Positions 20,164-29,764 of a DNA stretch of 64,000 nucleotides are shown piece after piece. The stretch covers positions 437,901 to 501,900 of the forward strand of contig PHBC01000001.1 of the NCBI GenBank assembly GCA_002840505.1, given 5' to 3'. Positions within the stretch are counted from its first letter, which is position 1. Each line of letters starts with the position of its first letter. This stretch comes from Deltaproteobacteria bacterium HGW-Deltaproteobacteria-2 (GTDB lineage Bacteria > Desulfobacterota > Syntrophia > Syntrophales > Smithellaceae). The notes under the pieces were generated by a model, which ran no database searches, was not told where the DNA came from, and saw only the letters and a program-made list of their open reading frames with translations. Both the position numbers and the translations under genes were made by a program.

Positions 20164-21702
20164 ATGCCCTTAAAAATAATTCTAATCCACCCGCCGCTGG
20201 CCAAATGTTCAGAACCGCCCGCCGGCATTGCCAGGTTATCCGCGTGCCTGACTGCAAACAGTATTCAACACGAGATTATCGACGCCAATATGGAAGGTAT
20301 TCTCTATCTGCTGGAGCACACCGCAGCAAACAACTCTAAAACAGACAAATGGACAATGCGCGCGACAAAAAATATGAAAGGCAATCTTGGGGCCTTACGA
20401 AACTCAGAAACTTATCAAAATCCTAGCCGCTATCAGCGGGCGGTTATGGATATCAACCATATTTTAAATATGGCTGGAAAATCATGGCATGTTGATCTGT
20501 CGCTTGCCGATTATCAGGATAAACATCTGTCACCGGTTAAGAGCGCAAACTTAATATCCGCGGCAGAAAAACCACAAAACAATCCTTTCTATCCTTATTT
20601 TCAACATCGTCTGATGAAAGCTTTGGAAAAGAATCCTGATTTTATCGGTTTTTCCTTAAACTATTTGAGTCAGGCTCTCTGCACTTTGGCCATGATCGGT
20701 TTTATCAAGCAAATCCATCCCCAACAAAAAATTATTTTAGGTGGATCGCTTGTCACATCATGGATAAAGCTCGGAGCGAACAAAAATACTTTCAGTGGTC
20801 TCGCAGATGAAATAGTGGAAGGCGCGGGAGAACAAAAATTACTGGAGATTTTGGAAGTTAAAGATGGCAATATCAACTGCCCGCCCGACTACGATTGTTT
20901 TCCAAATGAACAATATTTATCACCCGGCCCGATCCTGCCTTACAGCAGTGCGCAAGGTTGTTACTGGCACAAATGCGCATTCTGTCCGGAAAATGCGGAG
21001 CGCAATGCTTACATGTCTCTGGAAATATCCCAAGTAACGTATGATTTACAAAGTCTGACAAGGAAGATGAATCCTTCTTTGATTCATATTTTGGACAGCT
21101 CCATATCTCCGTCACTGCTTGCGGCTATGACCAAAGACCCTCCTGGCGCGCCATGGTATGGTTTCACAAGAGTCACTAAACATTTGGCGAATGATGATTT
21201 TTGTTCATCTTTAAAACGTAGCGGCTGTGCAATGCTCAAACTGGGTATTGAATCCGGCGATCAGGACGTGCTTGATCAATTAAACAAGGGTATTGATTTG
21301 TCGATGGCTTCCGCCGTTTTAAAAAAAATCAAAAAAGCGGGCATTGCCACCTATTGCTATTTTCTTTTCGGCACGCCGCCGGAAAATGAGAAAAGTGCGG
21401 AAAAAACGCTGGATTTTGTTTGTCAGCATTACGATTGCATCGACTTTTTGAATCTGGCGATCTTCAATTTACCAGCCCGCAGCGTCGAGGCACAAAATCT
21501 GGCCACGCATGATTTTTATGAAGGCGATCTGTCTTTGTACAAGAATTTTCAGCACCCCTTCGGCTGGCAAAGGCCTGCCGTGCGTAATTTTTTAGAAAAA
21601 ACTTTCAAAAAGCATCCGGTAATAGCGCCGATACTCAGACGCACACCGGAATTTTTCACTTCCAATCATGCACCGTTTTTTGTTCGTGAAACTCCAATTT
21701 AG
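20164..21702 (+). CDS. B12-binding-type radical SAM protein
   Basis: A 512-residue enzyme. The N-terminal half (IILIHPPLAKCSEPPAGIAR, then FIGFSLNYLSQAL and KIILGGSL) has the Rossmann-like fold of cobalamin-binding domains but no DxHxxG motif, so B12 would bind base-off without the His ligand, or not at all. The radical SAM cluster is CYWHKCAFC, with four residues between the first two cysteines, a variant shared by many B12-radical SAM proteins. LGIESGDQDVLDQLNKGI and FLFGTPPE are the usual SAM-barrel motifs. No RiPP precursor or partner gene is adjacent. The start ATG has no obvious ribosome site. Confidence 0.85.
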   Translation: MPLKIILIHPPLAKCSEPPAGIARLSACLTANSIQHEIIDANMEGILYLLEHTAANNSKTDKWTMRATKNMKGNLGALRNSETYQNPSRYQRAVMDINHILNMAGKSWHVDLSLADYQDKHLSPVKSANLISAAEKPQNNPFYPYFQHRLMKALEKNPDFIGFSLNYLSQALCTLAMIGFIKQIHPQQKIILGGSLVTSWIKLGANKNTFSGLADEIVEGAGEQKLLEILEVKDGNINCPPDYDCFPNEQYLSPGPILPYSSAQGCYWHKCAFCPENAERNAYMSLEISQVTYDLQSLTRKMNPSLIHILDSSISPSLLAAMTKDPPGAPWYGFTRVTKHLANDDFCSSLKRSGCAMLKLGIESGDQDVLDQLNKGIDLSMASAVLKKIKKAGIATYCYFLFGTPPENEKSAEKTLDFVCQHYDCIDFLNLAIFNLPARSVEAQNLATHDFYEGDLSLYKNFQHPFGWQRPAVRNFLEKTFKKHPVIAPILRRTPEFFTSNHAPFFVRETPI

Positions 21703-22014
21703 TGAGTCCCAAGTTTCAGAAGCGTAGCGCACTGAAATTTGCTGGACGAACTATCCCAGGAGCGAAGCGACGTGGGACTATTGTATGAACGACCATAGGT
21801 TGCTTTTTGGTTTATACCCGTGATTTTAAATAAACCTTAATTCTTTTGTTTTCAGCGACATAGGAGCGGCAGAGATTCATTGACAAAAGGTCATTAATAT
21901 TATAGACATTTTACACAATCCATTTAACTAATGTTTTTCTTAATTCAGAACACTAAACTTCAGGTTACAGGCAGAACTTTAACATTAATCTTAAAGATGT
22001 GATAAATATATCCA
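21703..22014. other. Intergenic region, 312 bp, with inverted repeat
   Basis: AGTCCCA just after the radical SAM stop is matched by TGGGACT at about 21772, enclosing GCGTAGCGCAC and GCGAAGCGACG blocks, so 21704-21779 can fold into a long imperfect hairpin and may terminate or stabilise the message. The remainder is AT-rich, with no gene seen, and probably holds the promoter of the next gene. Confidence 0.45.
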
Positions 22015-23265
22015 ATGACATTTAATAATGTAACAGTTTCTCAAATAATCATCCTTTTTACAATTTACTCTTTTATGGGATGGGTCATCGAAGTCGTATA
22101 TCGGTCCATTTCTCAACGACAGTTCATCAATGCCGGTTTTTTATTCGGTCCGTTTCTCCCCATTTACGGATTCGGCGCCGCGTTTATCATTGGTCTGCAA
22201 TCTTTAATTCATCCCTGGCCTCTGCTCATGGAATTGATCGTTTACAGTCTTGTTTTAACCCTGATAGAATATTTCACCGGATTAGCCTTCGAAAAAATAT
22301 TCAAATTAAAACTGTGGGACTATTCGGATTATAAATTTAATTTTCAGGGAAGAGTATGTCTGCTTTTCTCGACATTCTGGACGATAATGGCTCTGGCTTT
22401 TGTGACCTTCATCCATCCGGTTGTTTTGCGTTACGTGCGCTCCTTTGACGAATCCTTACTCCGTATTTTTCCCATTGTTATTGTGGTTTACGGCATCACA
22501 GATTTTGTTTTTTCCATCGCTTCACTTGCCGCGTTTAAAAGAAAGATCACCTATCTGTATTCCGAATATTTCAATATGACCGACGCTGAGATTGAAAAGA
22601 TATTAAGCTCCTTTAAACGACTTCGTACTGCATATCCTGACCTGAGAAGATATATCAATAACAACATCAACACAGGGATTAAGAACAGGATGAGCACGTT
22701 TATGAAATCTATTCAGGAAAAAATTGTTCTGCACATGGAGGGAAGGAAGGCTTTTGAACATGAATTTTACGATATAATTAGCGATATTCAGGCCCATGAC
22801 GAATTCCTGAAGCTTAAGCTGCATCATCATCATAATTCCTCAATTTATGATCACGTTATGGATGTATCTTATTTCTCATACAGAGCATGCAAGTTTATGA
22901 AACTTGATTACCGATCTGCCGCCCGCGGTGCGCTCCTTCATGACTTTTTCCTATATGACTGGAGGAATCATGACGTTCCGGATCTTCCTGCGGAAAAAAA
23001 TCACGGCATCGAACATCCCAAGATCGCCCTTGCCAATGCCAGAAAACATTTTACTTTGAATGAAATAGAAGAAGATATCATCAGAAAACACATGTGGCCC
23101 CTTACACTTGTCCCGCCGAAATACAAAGAGTCCTTCATTGTATCTTTCGCAGATACTTATCTCGCTTCAAAGGAATTTGTTAACAATTTTAAGCGCAATA
23201 AAGCCCTTAAGCGTGAGAAGAAACAGGCTGACAAACATAGGCCCAGGAAGAAACGTGGACACTGA
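22015..23265 (+). CDS. CmpB-type ABC-transporter-like membrane domain fused to an HD domain
   Basis: A 416-residue protein. Residues 1-180 contain five hydrophobic helices and match the putative ABC-transporter type IV (CmpB) family: FMGWVIEVVYRSISQRQF, NAGFLFGPFLPIYGFG and GLAFEKIFKLKLWDYSDYKF. A linker helical region follows. The C-terminal part is an HD domain, with His in IYDHVMDVSYFSYRACKF, HD in GALLHDFFLYDW, and later SFADTYLAS (Asp). HD domains are metal-dependent phosphohydrolases, often of nucleotides. The frame is continuous and both domains look complete. A fusion is unusual because CmpB proteins usually end after the membrane part. Confidence 0.8.
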   Translation: MTFNNVTVSQIIILFTIYSFMGWVIEVVYRSISQRQFINAGFLFGPFLPIYGFGAAFIIGLQSLIHPWPLLMELIVYSLVLTLIEYFTGLAFEKIFKLKLWDYSDYKFNFQGRVCLLFSTFWTIMALAFVTFIHPVVLRYVRSFDESLLRIFPIVIVVYGITDFVFSIASLAAFKRKITYLYSEYFNMTDAEIEKILSSFKRLRTAYPDLRRYINNNINTGIKNRMSTFMKSIQEKIVLHMEGRKAFEHEFYDIISDIQAHDEFLKLKLHHHHNSSIYDHVMDVSYFSYRACKFMKLDYRSAARGALLHDFFLYDWRNHDVPDLPAEKNHGIEHPKIALANARKHFTLNEIEEDIIRKHMWPLTLVPPKYKESFIVSFADTYLASKEFVNNFKRNKALKREKKQADKHRPRKKRGH

Positions 23266-23292
23266 TTTGTATTAATCATAATACCATGGCGT

Positions 23293-23323
23293 CAGGAAGA
23301 GTAAGACTTTCTTACCTTGCCTG
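23293..23323. terminator. Hairpin between convergent genes
   Basis: CAGGAAGAGTAAGA and TCTTACCTTGCCTG form a 14-bp arm pair with three mismatches around a CTT loop, between the converging CmpB-HD and YihY genes. No T-tract follows, so it may act as a weak or bidirectional terminator. Confidence 0.35.
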
Positions 23324-23340
23324 CATCTTCGATAAAACAT

Positions 23341-24282
23341 TTACTCAGATAGGCCGGGTTGTTTGGATTCGAGCATTGCTCTTTCTAACAGAATAATATC
23401 ACGCCGTTGATATGACGACATGAGTTCCGCGCAAAATAAAAATATCAAAGCGACATAAAATGCCCAAATAACCACAATAACCATGGTTCCCAACGTACCA
23501 AAAATTATATCATAACGTGTATAATTGGCTATGTACCAGGTGAAGAACTGCTTGGCAACTTCCATAAGCAGAGCAAACAAAGCGCTACCGACCAAGGCAA
23601 CGCGGGACCGAATTTTATCCGCGGGGATAACACGATAAAGGAAGTAAAAGAAAATCACTGTAATAAAATATGGAACAGCATAGCGCAACAAAGCTCCGGA
23701 TATAACACCGAGAGAGATATTAAATCCCTCGGCTATTTCCACGGATTGCTTGACCAGTAGAGTGGCGACATCGCTTATTACCAAACTGACACTGCCGACA
23801 ATCCATCCTATGGGGATCATCGAAAGAGCCAATAATTTGGAAACAAAATAATTTCGTTTCTTCCGGGAACGAAAAATAATATTCAGCGCTGTTTCCATGG
23901 AATTAAAGATCATGGATGAAAGACCTATGAGTCCCAGCACTCCCGCCCACCCGAGCAAATGTTTTTTTCTTTCAATCTGTGCAAGCTGAGTCAGAAGCTT
24001 TTCGGAAAAGTAAGGATGAAATGCTCTGATAGCGCCTATTATATCTTCTGAAATATTCGGATAAGAACTGAAAAAATATCCAGCGGCAATAATCGTGAGA
24101 ATAAAAAGAGGAATTATTGATAGAATTGTATAAAGAGCCATTGCGGCCGCTTGATTGACATCACCGTTAATTCTATAATTTTTCGCCGCATCAACTAAAA
24201 TATCCCAAATGCCGGTGGCTTTTATTCTAAACGATTCGGAAAACCGGGCGAAGAATGATTTATTTTTCTTTTCTTTAGCCAT
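23341..24282 (-). CDS. YihY/BrkB family membrane protein
   Basis: A 313-residue protein with six hydrophobic helices. Family motifs are AAAMALYTILSIIPLFILTI, LGWAGVLGLIGLSSMIFNSMETALNIIF, and the C-terminal RYDIIFGTLGTMVIVVIWAFYVALIFLFCAEL. YihY-family proteins were once called ribonuclease BN, but that function belongs to another protein, and the role of this family is uncertain (sometimes called virulence factor BrkB). It is a single gene convergent with the CmpB-HD gene. Confidence 0.92.
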   Translation of the reverse strand: MAKEKKNKSFFARFSESFRIKATGIWDILVDAAKNYRINGDVNQAAAMALYTILSIIPLFILTIIAAGYFFSSYPNISEDIIGAIRAFHPYFSEKLLTQLAQIERKKHLLGWAGVLGLIGLSSMIFNSMETALNIIFRSRKKRNYFVSKLLALSMIPIGWIVGSVSLVISDVATLLVKQSVEIAEGFNISLGVISGALLRYAVPYFITVIFFYFLYRVIPADKIRSRVALVGSALFALLMEVAKQFFTWYIANYTRYDIIFGTLGTMVIVVIWAFYVALIFLFCAELMSSYQRRDIILLERAMLESKQPGLSE

Positions 24283-24360
24283 AAAAATAGTCCAATTTTT
24301 TTATATTACAACTTGTAAAATTTTATTGCAATGGTTTGATTACTGCGCTAATTTCCTCCC

Positions 24361-25995
24361 ATGCGTGCATTTCGTGTTTTGTCCATTATATCTCTGATCA
24401 TCATATCTTTAACCGCCTGCGATAGAAAACCTTCGGCAGATAAAGTTCAACCTTTATCCGACAAACCACCTGCTTATGGCGATATACTGGTCAGAGGTGA
24501 AATCGGCGATGCCAGCAACCTGATTCCGCTTCTGGCTTCCGATTCGGCTTCCCATAATATTTCCGGCATGGTTTTCAACGGCCTCGTCAAATACGACAAG
24601 GATATGAACATCGTTGGTGATCTGGCTGAATCATGGGACATAACTGACAAAGGCCTGGTTATTACTTTTCATCTGCGCAAAGGTGTAAAATGGCATGACG
24701 GTAAACCATTTACCGCCGTTGATGTTCTCTACACTTATCAGGTCACTGTTGACCCGAAAACGCCCACGGCTTATGCGGAAGATTTTAAAATGGTAAAAAA
24801 GGCTGAGGCTCTTGACGATTACACTTTCCGTGTAACTTATGGGAAACCTTTCGCTCCGGCACTGATCAGTTGGGGCAGTTCGATCTTGCCCCGACATTTA
24901 CTATGGGGAAAAGATATTACCAAAAGTCCGCTGGCACGTCATCCTATCGGCACGGGGCCTTACAAATTCAAGGAATGGGTTGCCGGACAGAAAATCGTTC
25001 TTGTTTCCAATCCCGATTACTTTGAAGGGCGTCCCTATATCGACGGTCAGATCACGCGGATTATTCCCGATACCGCCACAATGTTTCTGGAATTGCGTGC
25101 CCAGAACCTCGGCATGATGGGACTGACACCTCTGCAATACACACGGCAGACAGAAAACAATTTGTTTAAAAATAATTTTAACAAGTATCGCTACCTTAAT
25201 TTTGCGTATACTTACCTTGGCTACAATCTGAAAAATCCGCTTTTTATCGATAAGCGAGTGCGGCAGGCAATTTCGTATGCCATTAACAAGGATGAAATTA
25301 TCAGCGGCGTACTGCTGGGACTGGGTAAACCGGCAACCGGCCCTTACAAACATGGCACATGGGCTTACAATGATAACGTTAAAAAATACAATTACGATCC
25401 GCAAAAGGCGCGTGAACTGTTGCGTGAGGCAGGGTGGACGAAGTTAAATAGTGAAGGCGTTTTGGAAAAAGACGGCAAACCCTTCGTTTTTGAAATAGTT
25501 ACCAATCAGGGCAATGAGACAAGGCAGAAATGCGCGGAAATTATTCAGCGGCAGCTTAAGGAAGTCGGCATCACAGTAAAAATCCGTATACTTGAATGGT
25601 CGGCCTTTGTGACAGACTTTATCAACAAGCGTCGTTTTGATTCAGTGATTATGGGCTGGACAATTCCGCTTGATCCTGATGCCTATGATGTCTGGCACTC
25701 CAGCAAAACAAAGCCGGAAGAACTGAATTTTATCTCCTACAATAATCCGGAAGTGGACAGAATACTGGAAAAGGGACGCACCACCTTCGACCAGAGCCAA
25801 AGAAAAAAATATTATGACCGCTTTCAGGAAATTCTAGCGGAGGATCAGCCCTACACGTTTCTCTACGTTCCTGATGCATTGATCATCACACACAACCGTT
25901 TTCGGGGCATTGAACCCGCACCCATTGGACTGGAATACAATTTCATCAAATGGTACGTCCCCAAAGATGAACAGAAATACACCATGACCAGATAA
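24361..25995 (+). CDS. Family 5 peptide-binding lipoprotein (OppA/DppA-like)
   Basis: A 544-residue extracytoplasmic solute-binding protein. The signal peptide ends in the lipobox LTAC (Cys20), so it is a lipoprotein. The SBP family 5 core includes GMVFNGLVKYDKDMNIVGDL, WDITDKGLVITFHLRKGVKW, KDITKSPLARHPIGTGPYKF and RVRQAISYAINKDEII. Such proteins deliver peptides or nickel to an ABC permease pair. None is encoded next to it, so it is an orphan or works with a transporter elsewhere. Confidence 0.92.
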   Translation: MRAFRVLSIISLIIISLTACDRKPSADKVQPLSDKPPAYGDILVRGEIGDASNLIPLLASDSASHNISGMVFNGLVKYDKDMNIVGDLAESWDITDKGLVITFHLRKGVKWHDGKPFTAVDVLYTYQVTVDPKTPTAYAEDFKMVKKAEALDDYTFRVTYGKPFAPALISWGSSILPRHLLWGKDITKSPLARHPIGTGPYKFKEWVAGQKIVLVSNPDYFEGRPYIDGQITRIIPDTATMFLELRAQNLGMMGLTPLQYTRQTENNLFKNNFNKYRYLNFAYTYLGYNLKNPLFIDKRVRQAISYAINKDEIISGVLLGLGKPATGPYKHGTWAYNDNVKKYNYDPQKARELLREAGWTKLNSEGVLEKDGKPFVFEIVTNQGNETRQKCAEIIQRQLKEVGITVKIRILEWSAFVTDFINKRRFDSVIMGWTIPLDPDAYDVWHSSKTKPEELNFISYNNPEVDRILEKGRTTFDQSQRKKYYDRFQEILAEDQPYTFLYVPDALIITHNRFRGIEPAPIGLEYNFIKWYVPKDEQKYTMTR

Positions 25996-26082
25996 GAACT
26001 CTCCATGAGGCACTTATTATCAATTATTTTTGTGTCATCTCAAACAAGTGAAACAGGATGATGGATAATTTTGGAAATTTGA

Positions 26083-26997
26083 ATGAAAAACATGAAAAAT
26101 AAAACCCCCATAGTCATAATTAGCGGCTTTCTCGGAAGTGGAAAAACTACTCTCTTAAAGAGGTTCATCGATTGGGAGTTTGTACGGGGTAATCAACCAC
26201 AGGTTATAATGAGCGAATTTGGTGATTTTGATATCGATAGCAAAATTATTGCCGACGAACGACTGCAAGTAACTTCAGTTATTGGCGGATGTATTTGCTG
26301 CAGTAACCGAGATGAATTATTGGTATCATTACAACGTATAATAGCACAAAACCCCGGAGCACCAGTTTATATTGAAACCACAGGTATTGGTGACCCGGCC
26401 GGAGTATTACAGAGTATTAGTTCTGTTCTAAATTCTAATGTTTTAATCAACAAGATTATTGTTGTTTATGACACCAGCCGGCACGGCAACAATCATAGGG
26501 ACTATGTTCTTATAGAAAAACAACTTATGACTGCTGATATAATTGTTTTAAACAAAACAGACATAGCTTCAATGGATGTGAAAAAAACAGAAACCGATAT
26601 CGCAACAATTAATCCCACCGCTCAACTGATTAGTGCGGTTGATTGTGACATCGATCTTAATTCTGTGTTAAAAGGCGCCACCTGTTGTTTTGCAGGAAGC
26701 AAAGAAACGGTTAACACGGATAATTACCACTCTTTTGCCTTTAAAATAGAAACCAGAATTCTCCGCGATAAATTCGAACAATGGCTTAAGTCGTTACCTG
26801 AAGATATAATAAGGCTCAAAGGATTTGTTAGATTTCAATCTGAAAATGGGCTTTTCGAGGTACATTATAGTAGAGGTAACTACCGAATAAAGATTTTTGA
26901 AAATACAGAGTGGATGGATGCTACGCTAAGCATCATCAGCCATCCCATTTCTTCAAATGAAATCTTAAAAGGCTTTAAGTCCTGTATCCTGGATTGA
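26083..26997 (+). CDS. CobW/COG0523-family GTPase metallochaperone
   Basis: A 304-residue GTPase. Walker A is GFLGSGKTT (15-23), the metal-binding motif is CICC in VIGGCICCSNRDELL, and the G4 motif is NKTD in IVLNKTDIAS. The C-terminal CobW_C-like part is shorter than in CobW itself. Family members handle zinc, cobalt, nickel or iron. The convergent corrinoid methyltransferase operon next door makes a cobalamin link attractive but unproven. The start may be M1 or the ATG three codons later. Confidence 0.85.
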   Translation: MKNMKNKTPIVIISGFLGSGKTTLLKRFIDWEFVRGNQPQVIMSEFGDFDIDSKIIADERLQVTSVIGGCICCSNRDELLVSLQRIIAQNPGAPVYIETTGIGDPAGVLQSISSVLNSNVLINKIIVVYDTSRHGNNHRDYVLIEKQLMTADIIVLNKTDIASMDVKKTETDIATINPTAQLISAVDCDIDLNSVLKGATCCFAGSKETVNTDNYHSFAFKIETRILRDKFEQWLKSLPEDIIRLKGFVRFQSENGLFEVHYSRGNYRIKIFENTEWMDATLSIISHPISSNEILKGFKSCILD

Positions 26998-27116
26998 GAG
27001 GATTCCTGATCACTTTTTTGGTAAAAAATTCTGATGACTGTTTATAAAATAAATTTTCAGTCCATTGGACGCCACAGTGAGTATCTCAACATAGAAATAA
27101 TCGCCTCAGTCAAGAA

Positions 27117-28691
27117 CTAGAAATTCAGCGCCGCGATGAACTCTCGTTCGAAATCGGGATGACGCACAAGATCGACCTCTTGAATTTTGTCACGCAACAG
27201 ATAGGAATTGGTTATGAATTCTTTATCAAGACAGGCCCCTTCGGCAGCCTTCAAACTGGTATTGCCTAAAAAATGATATTGTGCCGAGAGAAAATCAGGA
27301 ATAAATTTCAAACGGCGGAGATTACCTGGTTCAATATTTTGACCAAAAGTGCCGGCAACTATAACGTGTTCAATATCTTCTGGTAAACAACCTACCTCTC
27401 TCAATAAAATATTAGCCGCGGCAAGGCTTGCACCTTTGGCCAATTGAACGCTTCTAATATCTGCCTGGGTCAATGCTATATTTCCCCATAAATTAATCTG
27501 TTTGCCCTTCGCAGTGTGTTCATATCGCATCGGAGCAGGAAGGATTCTGGTTTCGATCTGGGGATGAAATGATCCACTCGAGGTCAGATGACCAGTCTCA
27601 AGGAGAACGGAGAGAAGATCGATGACGGCTGTGCCTGTTATTCCGACAGGCGATCCATTAGGGATCATTTCATATTCCAAGATATCTTGATTCAGCCGAA
27701 TGTGAATAATGGCTCCTGAATCAGCCGTCATACCACAACTGATATTCATGCCCTCCAGAGCCGGTCCCATGGCACAGGAGGCGGCCGCAATTTGACCCGA
27801 GGAATTAATCAGGAACATCTCACCATTGGTTCCCATATCGATAAAAAAAGTATTCCTGCAAAATCCTTCTGTATGGCACAGGGTAAGTCCTCCGACTAAA
27901 TCGCTGCCCAGGAAAGCGGAAGCAGCCGGCAGAGCCAGCACTTGAGCGTTGGGAAAGATATTATGACTATCGATATCTTCCGGTTTGAATCCATGAAAAT
28001 CGAGGCGTTGAGCCTGATAGGGATAAATACCCATGGAAGTCACATCCAGGCCGAAAAGAAAATGCAGCATCGTGGTATTGCCCGCTATGATCAATTGCCG
28101 TATTCTCTGCGGCGAAAGGTTGACAGACTTGAGGATGTCTACCATGGATGCATAAATGCGTTTGCGTATGATCCGGATTAAATCTCGGAAAACACGCGGC
28201 TCATGCGCTGCTGCAATTCTTGAAATGACATCATGACCATATCTTCTTTGGGGGTTAAAAAAACTGTCCAGCAGGTAGCTTTTTTGGTGCAAGGGATCAA
28301 CCAGCGCGACCTGAATAGTTGTAGTACCAATATCAACTGCCATACCATAATCGGCATGAACATCAAGAGAAGGGCAATGTGCAATGGTAACAGGCGGCTT
28401 CTCTTGGACATGAACGCGCGCATTTCCGGTAATCATGGTCTGACAAGCCAGACGATAGCCCGGCTGATCGTGGAGCACTTTTGCTTCCATATCAGTTTTT
28501 CCCGAAAGCCGCCCTTCTACTTTAACCTTGCATTTCCCGCAGACTCCTTTACCGCCGCACGGCATAATAAGAGGAACACCTTCATCCACCAAGGCATCTG
28601 CCAAGAGCGTGTCCTCGGAAATGTTTACCCTTGTTGCGTCAGGTAGAAGAGTGAGAGTATATGCTTTCATTTCATAATCATCCTTCTTCAA
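27117..28691 (-). CDS. RACo-type ATP-dependent reductive activator of corrinoid protein
   Basis: A 524-residue protein. The N-terminal [2Fe-2S] ferredoxin domain has cysteines C45, C51, C54 and C83 (MPCGGKGVCGKCKVKV, YRLACQT). A linker leads to an ASKHA ATPase domain with DIGTTTIQVAL at about 117 and FIDMGTNGEM further on, matching the DUF4445/RACo C-terminal family. Such activators reduce inactive Co(II) corrinoid proteins to Co(I), using ATP. It is the last gene of the operon whose first structural gene is a corrinoid protein, which fits that role. The preferred start may be M8 (MKAYTLTLL). Confidence 0.92.
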   Translation of the reverse strand: MKKDDYEMKAYTLTLLPDATRVNISEDTLLADALVDEGVPLIMPCGGKGVCGKCKVKVEGRLSGKTDMEAKVLHDQPGYRLACQTMITGNARVHVQEKPPVTIAHCPSLDVHADYGMAVDIGTTTIQVALVDPLHQKSYLLDSFFNPQRRYGHDVISRIAAAHEPRVFRDLIRIIRKRIYASMVDILKSVNLSPQRIRQLIIAGNTTMLHFLFGLDVTSMGIYPYQAQRLDFHGFKPEDIDSHNIFPNAQVLALPAASAFLGSDLVGGLTLCHTEGFCRNTFFIDMGTNGEMFLINSSGQIAAASCAMGPALEGMNISCGMTADSGAIIHIRLNQDILEYEMIPNGSPVGITGTAVIDLLSVLLETGHLTSSGSFHPQIETRILPAPMRYEHTAKGKQINLWGNIALTQADIRSVQLAKGASLAAANILLREVGCLPEDIEHVIVAGTFGQNIEPGNLRRLKFIPDFLSAQYHFLGNTSLKAAEGACLDKEFITNSYLLRDKIQEVDLVRHPDFEREFIAALNF

Positions 28692-28729
28692 TTTTTGATC
28701 CCATCATGATTAAGAAGAGCATGCGAGAT

Positions 28730-29749
28730 TTAGTTTTTCGATGCCTGCCGGTCGTATTCATCAACAGCGGCAAAGAAAGCTTCTATACTACTCGTCGGCG
28801 TCCCGGGTGGTATATCACAGCCTGAAGACAGCACAAAATTACGGTATTCGGACATACACTCAAGTAGCGCTCTTGTTTTGTCCTTAATTTCTTCGGGAGT
28901 TCCTTGTTTGAAAACCGTTGCCGGGTCAAGATTTCCAAAAGCCAGGATGTGTTGCGGAATTTGGGGCATAATATCCGTCATGTTTACGGCATTTCCGAAG
29001 TGGAAGCCCTGCGCCCCGGTGGAAAGCATGGTGGGAACGAGTTTTTTCGTATTGCCGCAATTATGAAGAACAACTGTGAAGTTCTCATCTTGTACCGCTG
29101 CTACAATTCGGCTGACATAACGCGATGAAAATTCCTCGCACTGCGACGGGGATATGAGGCCCGCGGCCGGTTCAGCAATGAATATGCCTTGAGTGCCGGC
29201 AGCCTTATAAGCGTTGGCATAGCTAATCAGAAACTGGGTGCACTTCTCCAGCACTATATGCACCATACCGGGGTTGCTTAAGAGGTTCATAAATATTTTG
29301 CTCATTTCTCCCAATCGCCCAGCCAAAGAGAAAGGACCGATATGGCAGCCAAAAACAGGCCTGTCAAGAATGGCTGCAGCAGCGCGCTTTGCCGCATCCA
29401 GGTAGACTGCTGTTCGGCCGGCACCTACGTCCGGTATCGTGAGAGCCAATGCTGAGGATTGATCGGATACGAGTTGTCCAATCACCGTGGGAGTTTCGTT
29501 CTCGGCATATTTCACCTGAGCGCCAAAGGCCTCGGCCTCGACCGACAGGTCCATGATGGTGACAAAGCCAGCCGAAGGGTAGCGGTCTGCCAGGGCTTGC
29601 ATGCAGTGCGATTGTTTCTCGCCGTCCTTGACCACATCCAAAACGTTCATGCCTGTCAAGGACAAGCCAACATAAGTCATGATCGGGAAGGCGAGTCTTT
29701 TATCGGACCGGATTATGTTTTTCCTCCATTGTTCCATGTTTGTTTTCAA
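28730..29749 (-). CDS. UroD-fold zinc methyltransferase (MtaA/MtbA-like)
   Basis: A 339-residue TIM-barrel protein of the uroporphyrinogen decarboxylase superfamily. It is not a heme enzyme: it carries the zinc motif of methylcobamide methyltransferases, H229-x-C231 in VVLHNCGNT and C311 in LSSGCDIPPGTP. Other blocks are DRPVFGCHIGPFSLAGRLG and FIAEPAAGLISPSQCEEF. It probably binds the thiol-type methyl acceptor or donor and exchanges a methyl group with the corrinoid protein, as methyltransferase II. It lies 15 bp after the hydantoinase-like gene and 38 bp before the activator gene. Confidence 0.88.
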   Translation of the reverse strand: MKTNMEQWRKNIIRSDKRLAFPIMTYVGLSLTGMNVLDVVKDGEKQSHCMQALADRYPSAGFVTIMDLSVEAEAFGAQVKYAENETPTVIGQLVSDQSSALALTIPDVGAGRTAVYLDAAKRAAAAILDRPVFGCHIGPFSLAGRLGEMSKIFMNLLSNPGMVHIVLEKCTQFLISYANAYKAAGTQGIFIAEPAAGLISPSQCEEFSSRYVSRIVAAVQDENFTVVLHNCGNTKKLVPTMLSTGAQGFHFGNAVNMTDIMPQIPQHILAFGNLDPATVFKQGTPEEIKDKTRALLECMSEYRNFVLSSGCDIPPGTPTSSIEAFFAAVDEYDRQASKN

Positions 29750-29764
29750 TCTATTCCTCCTTAT

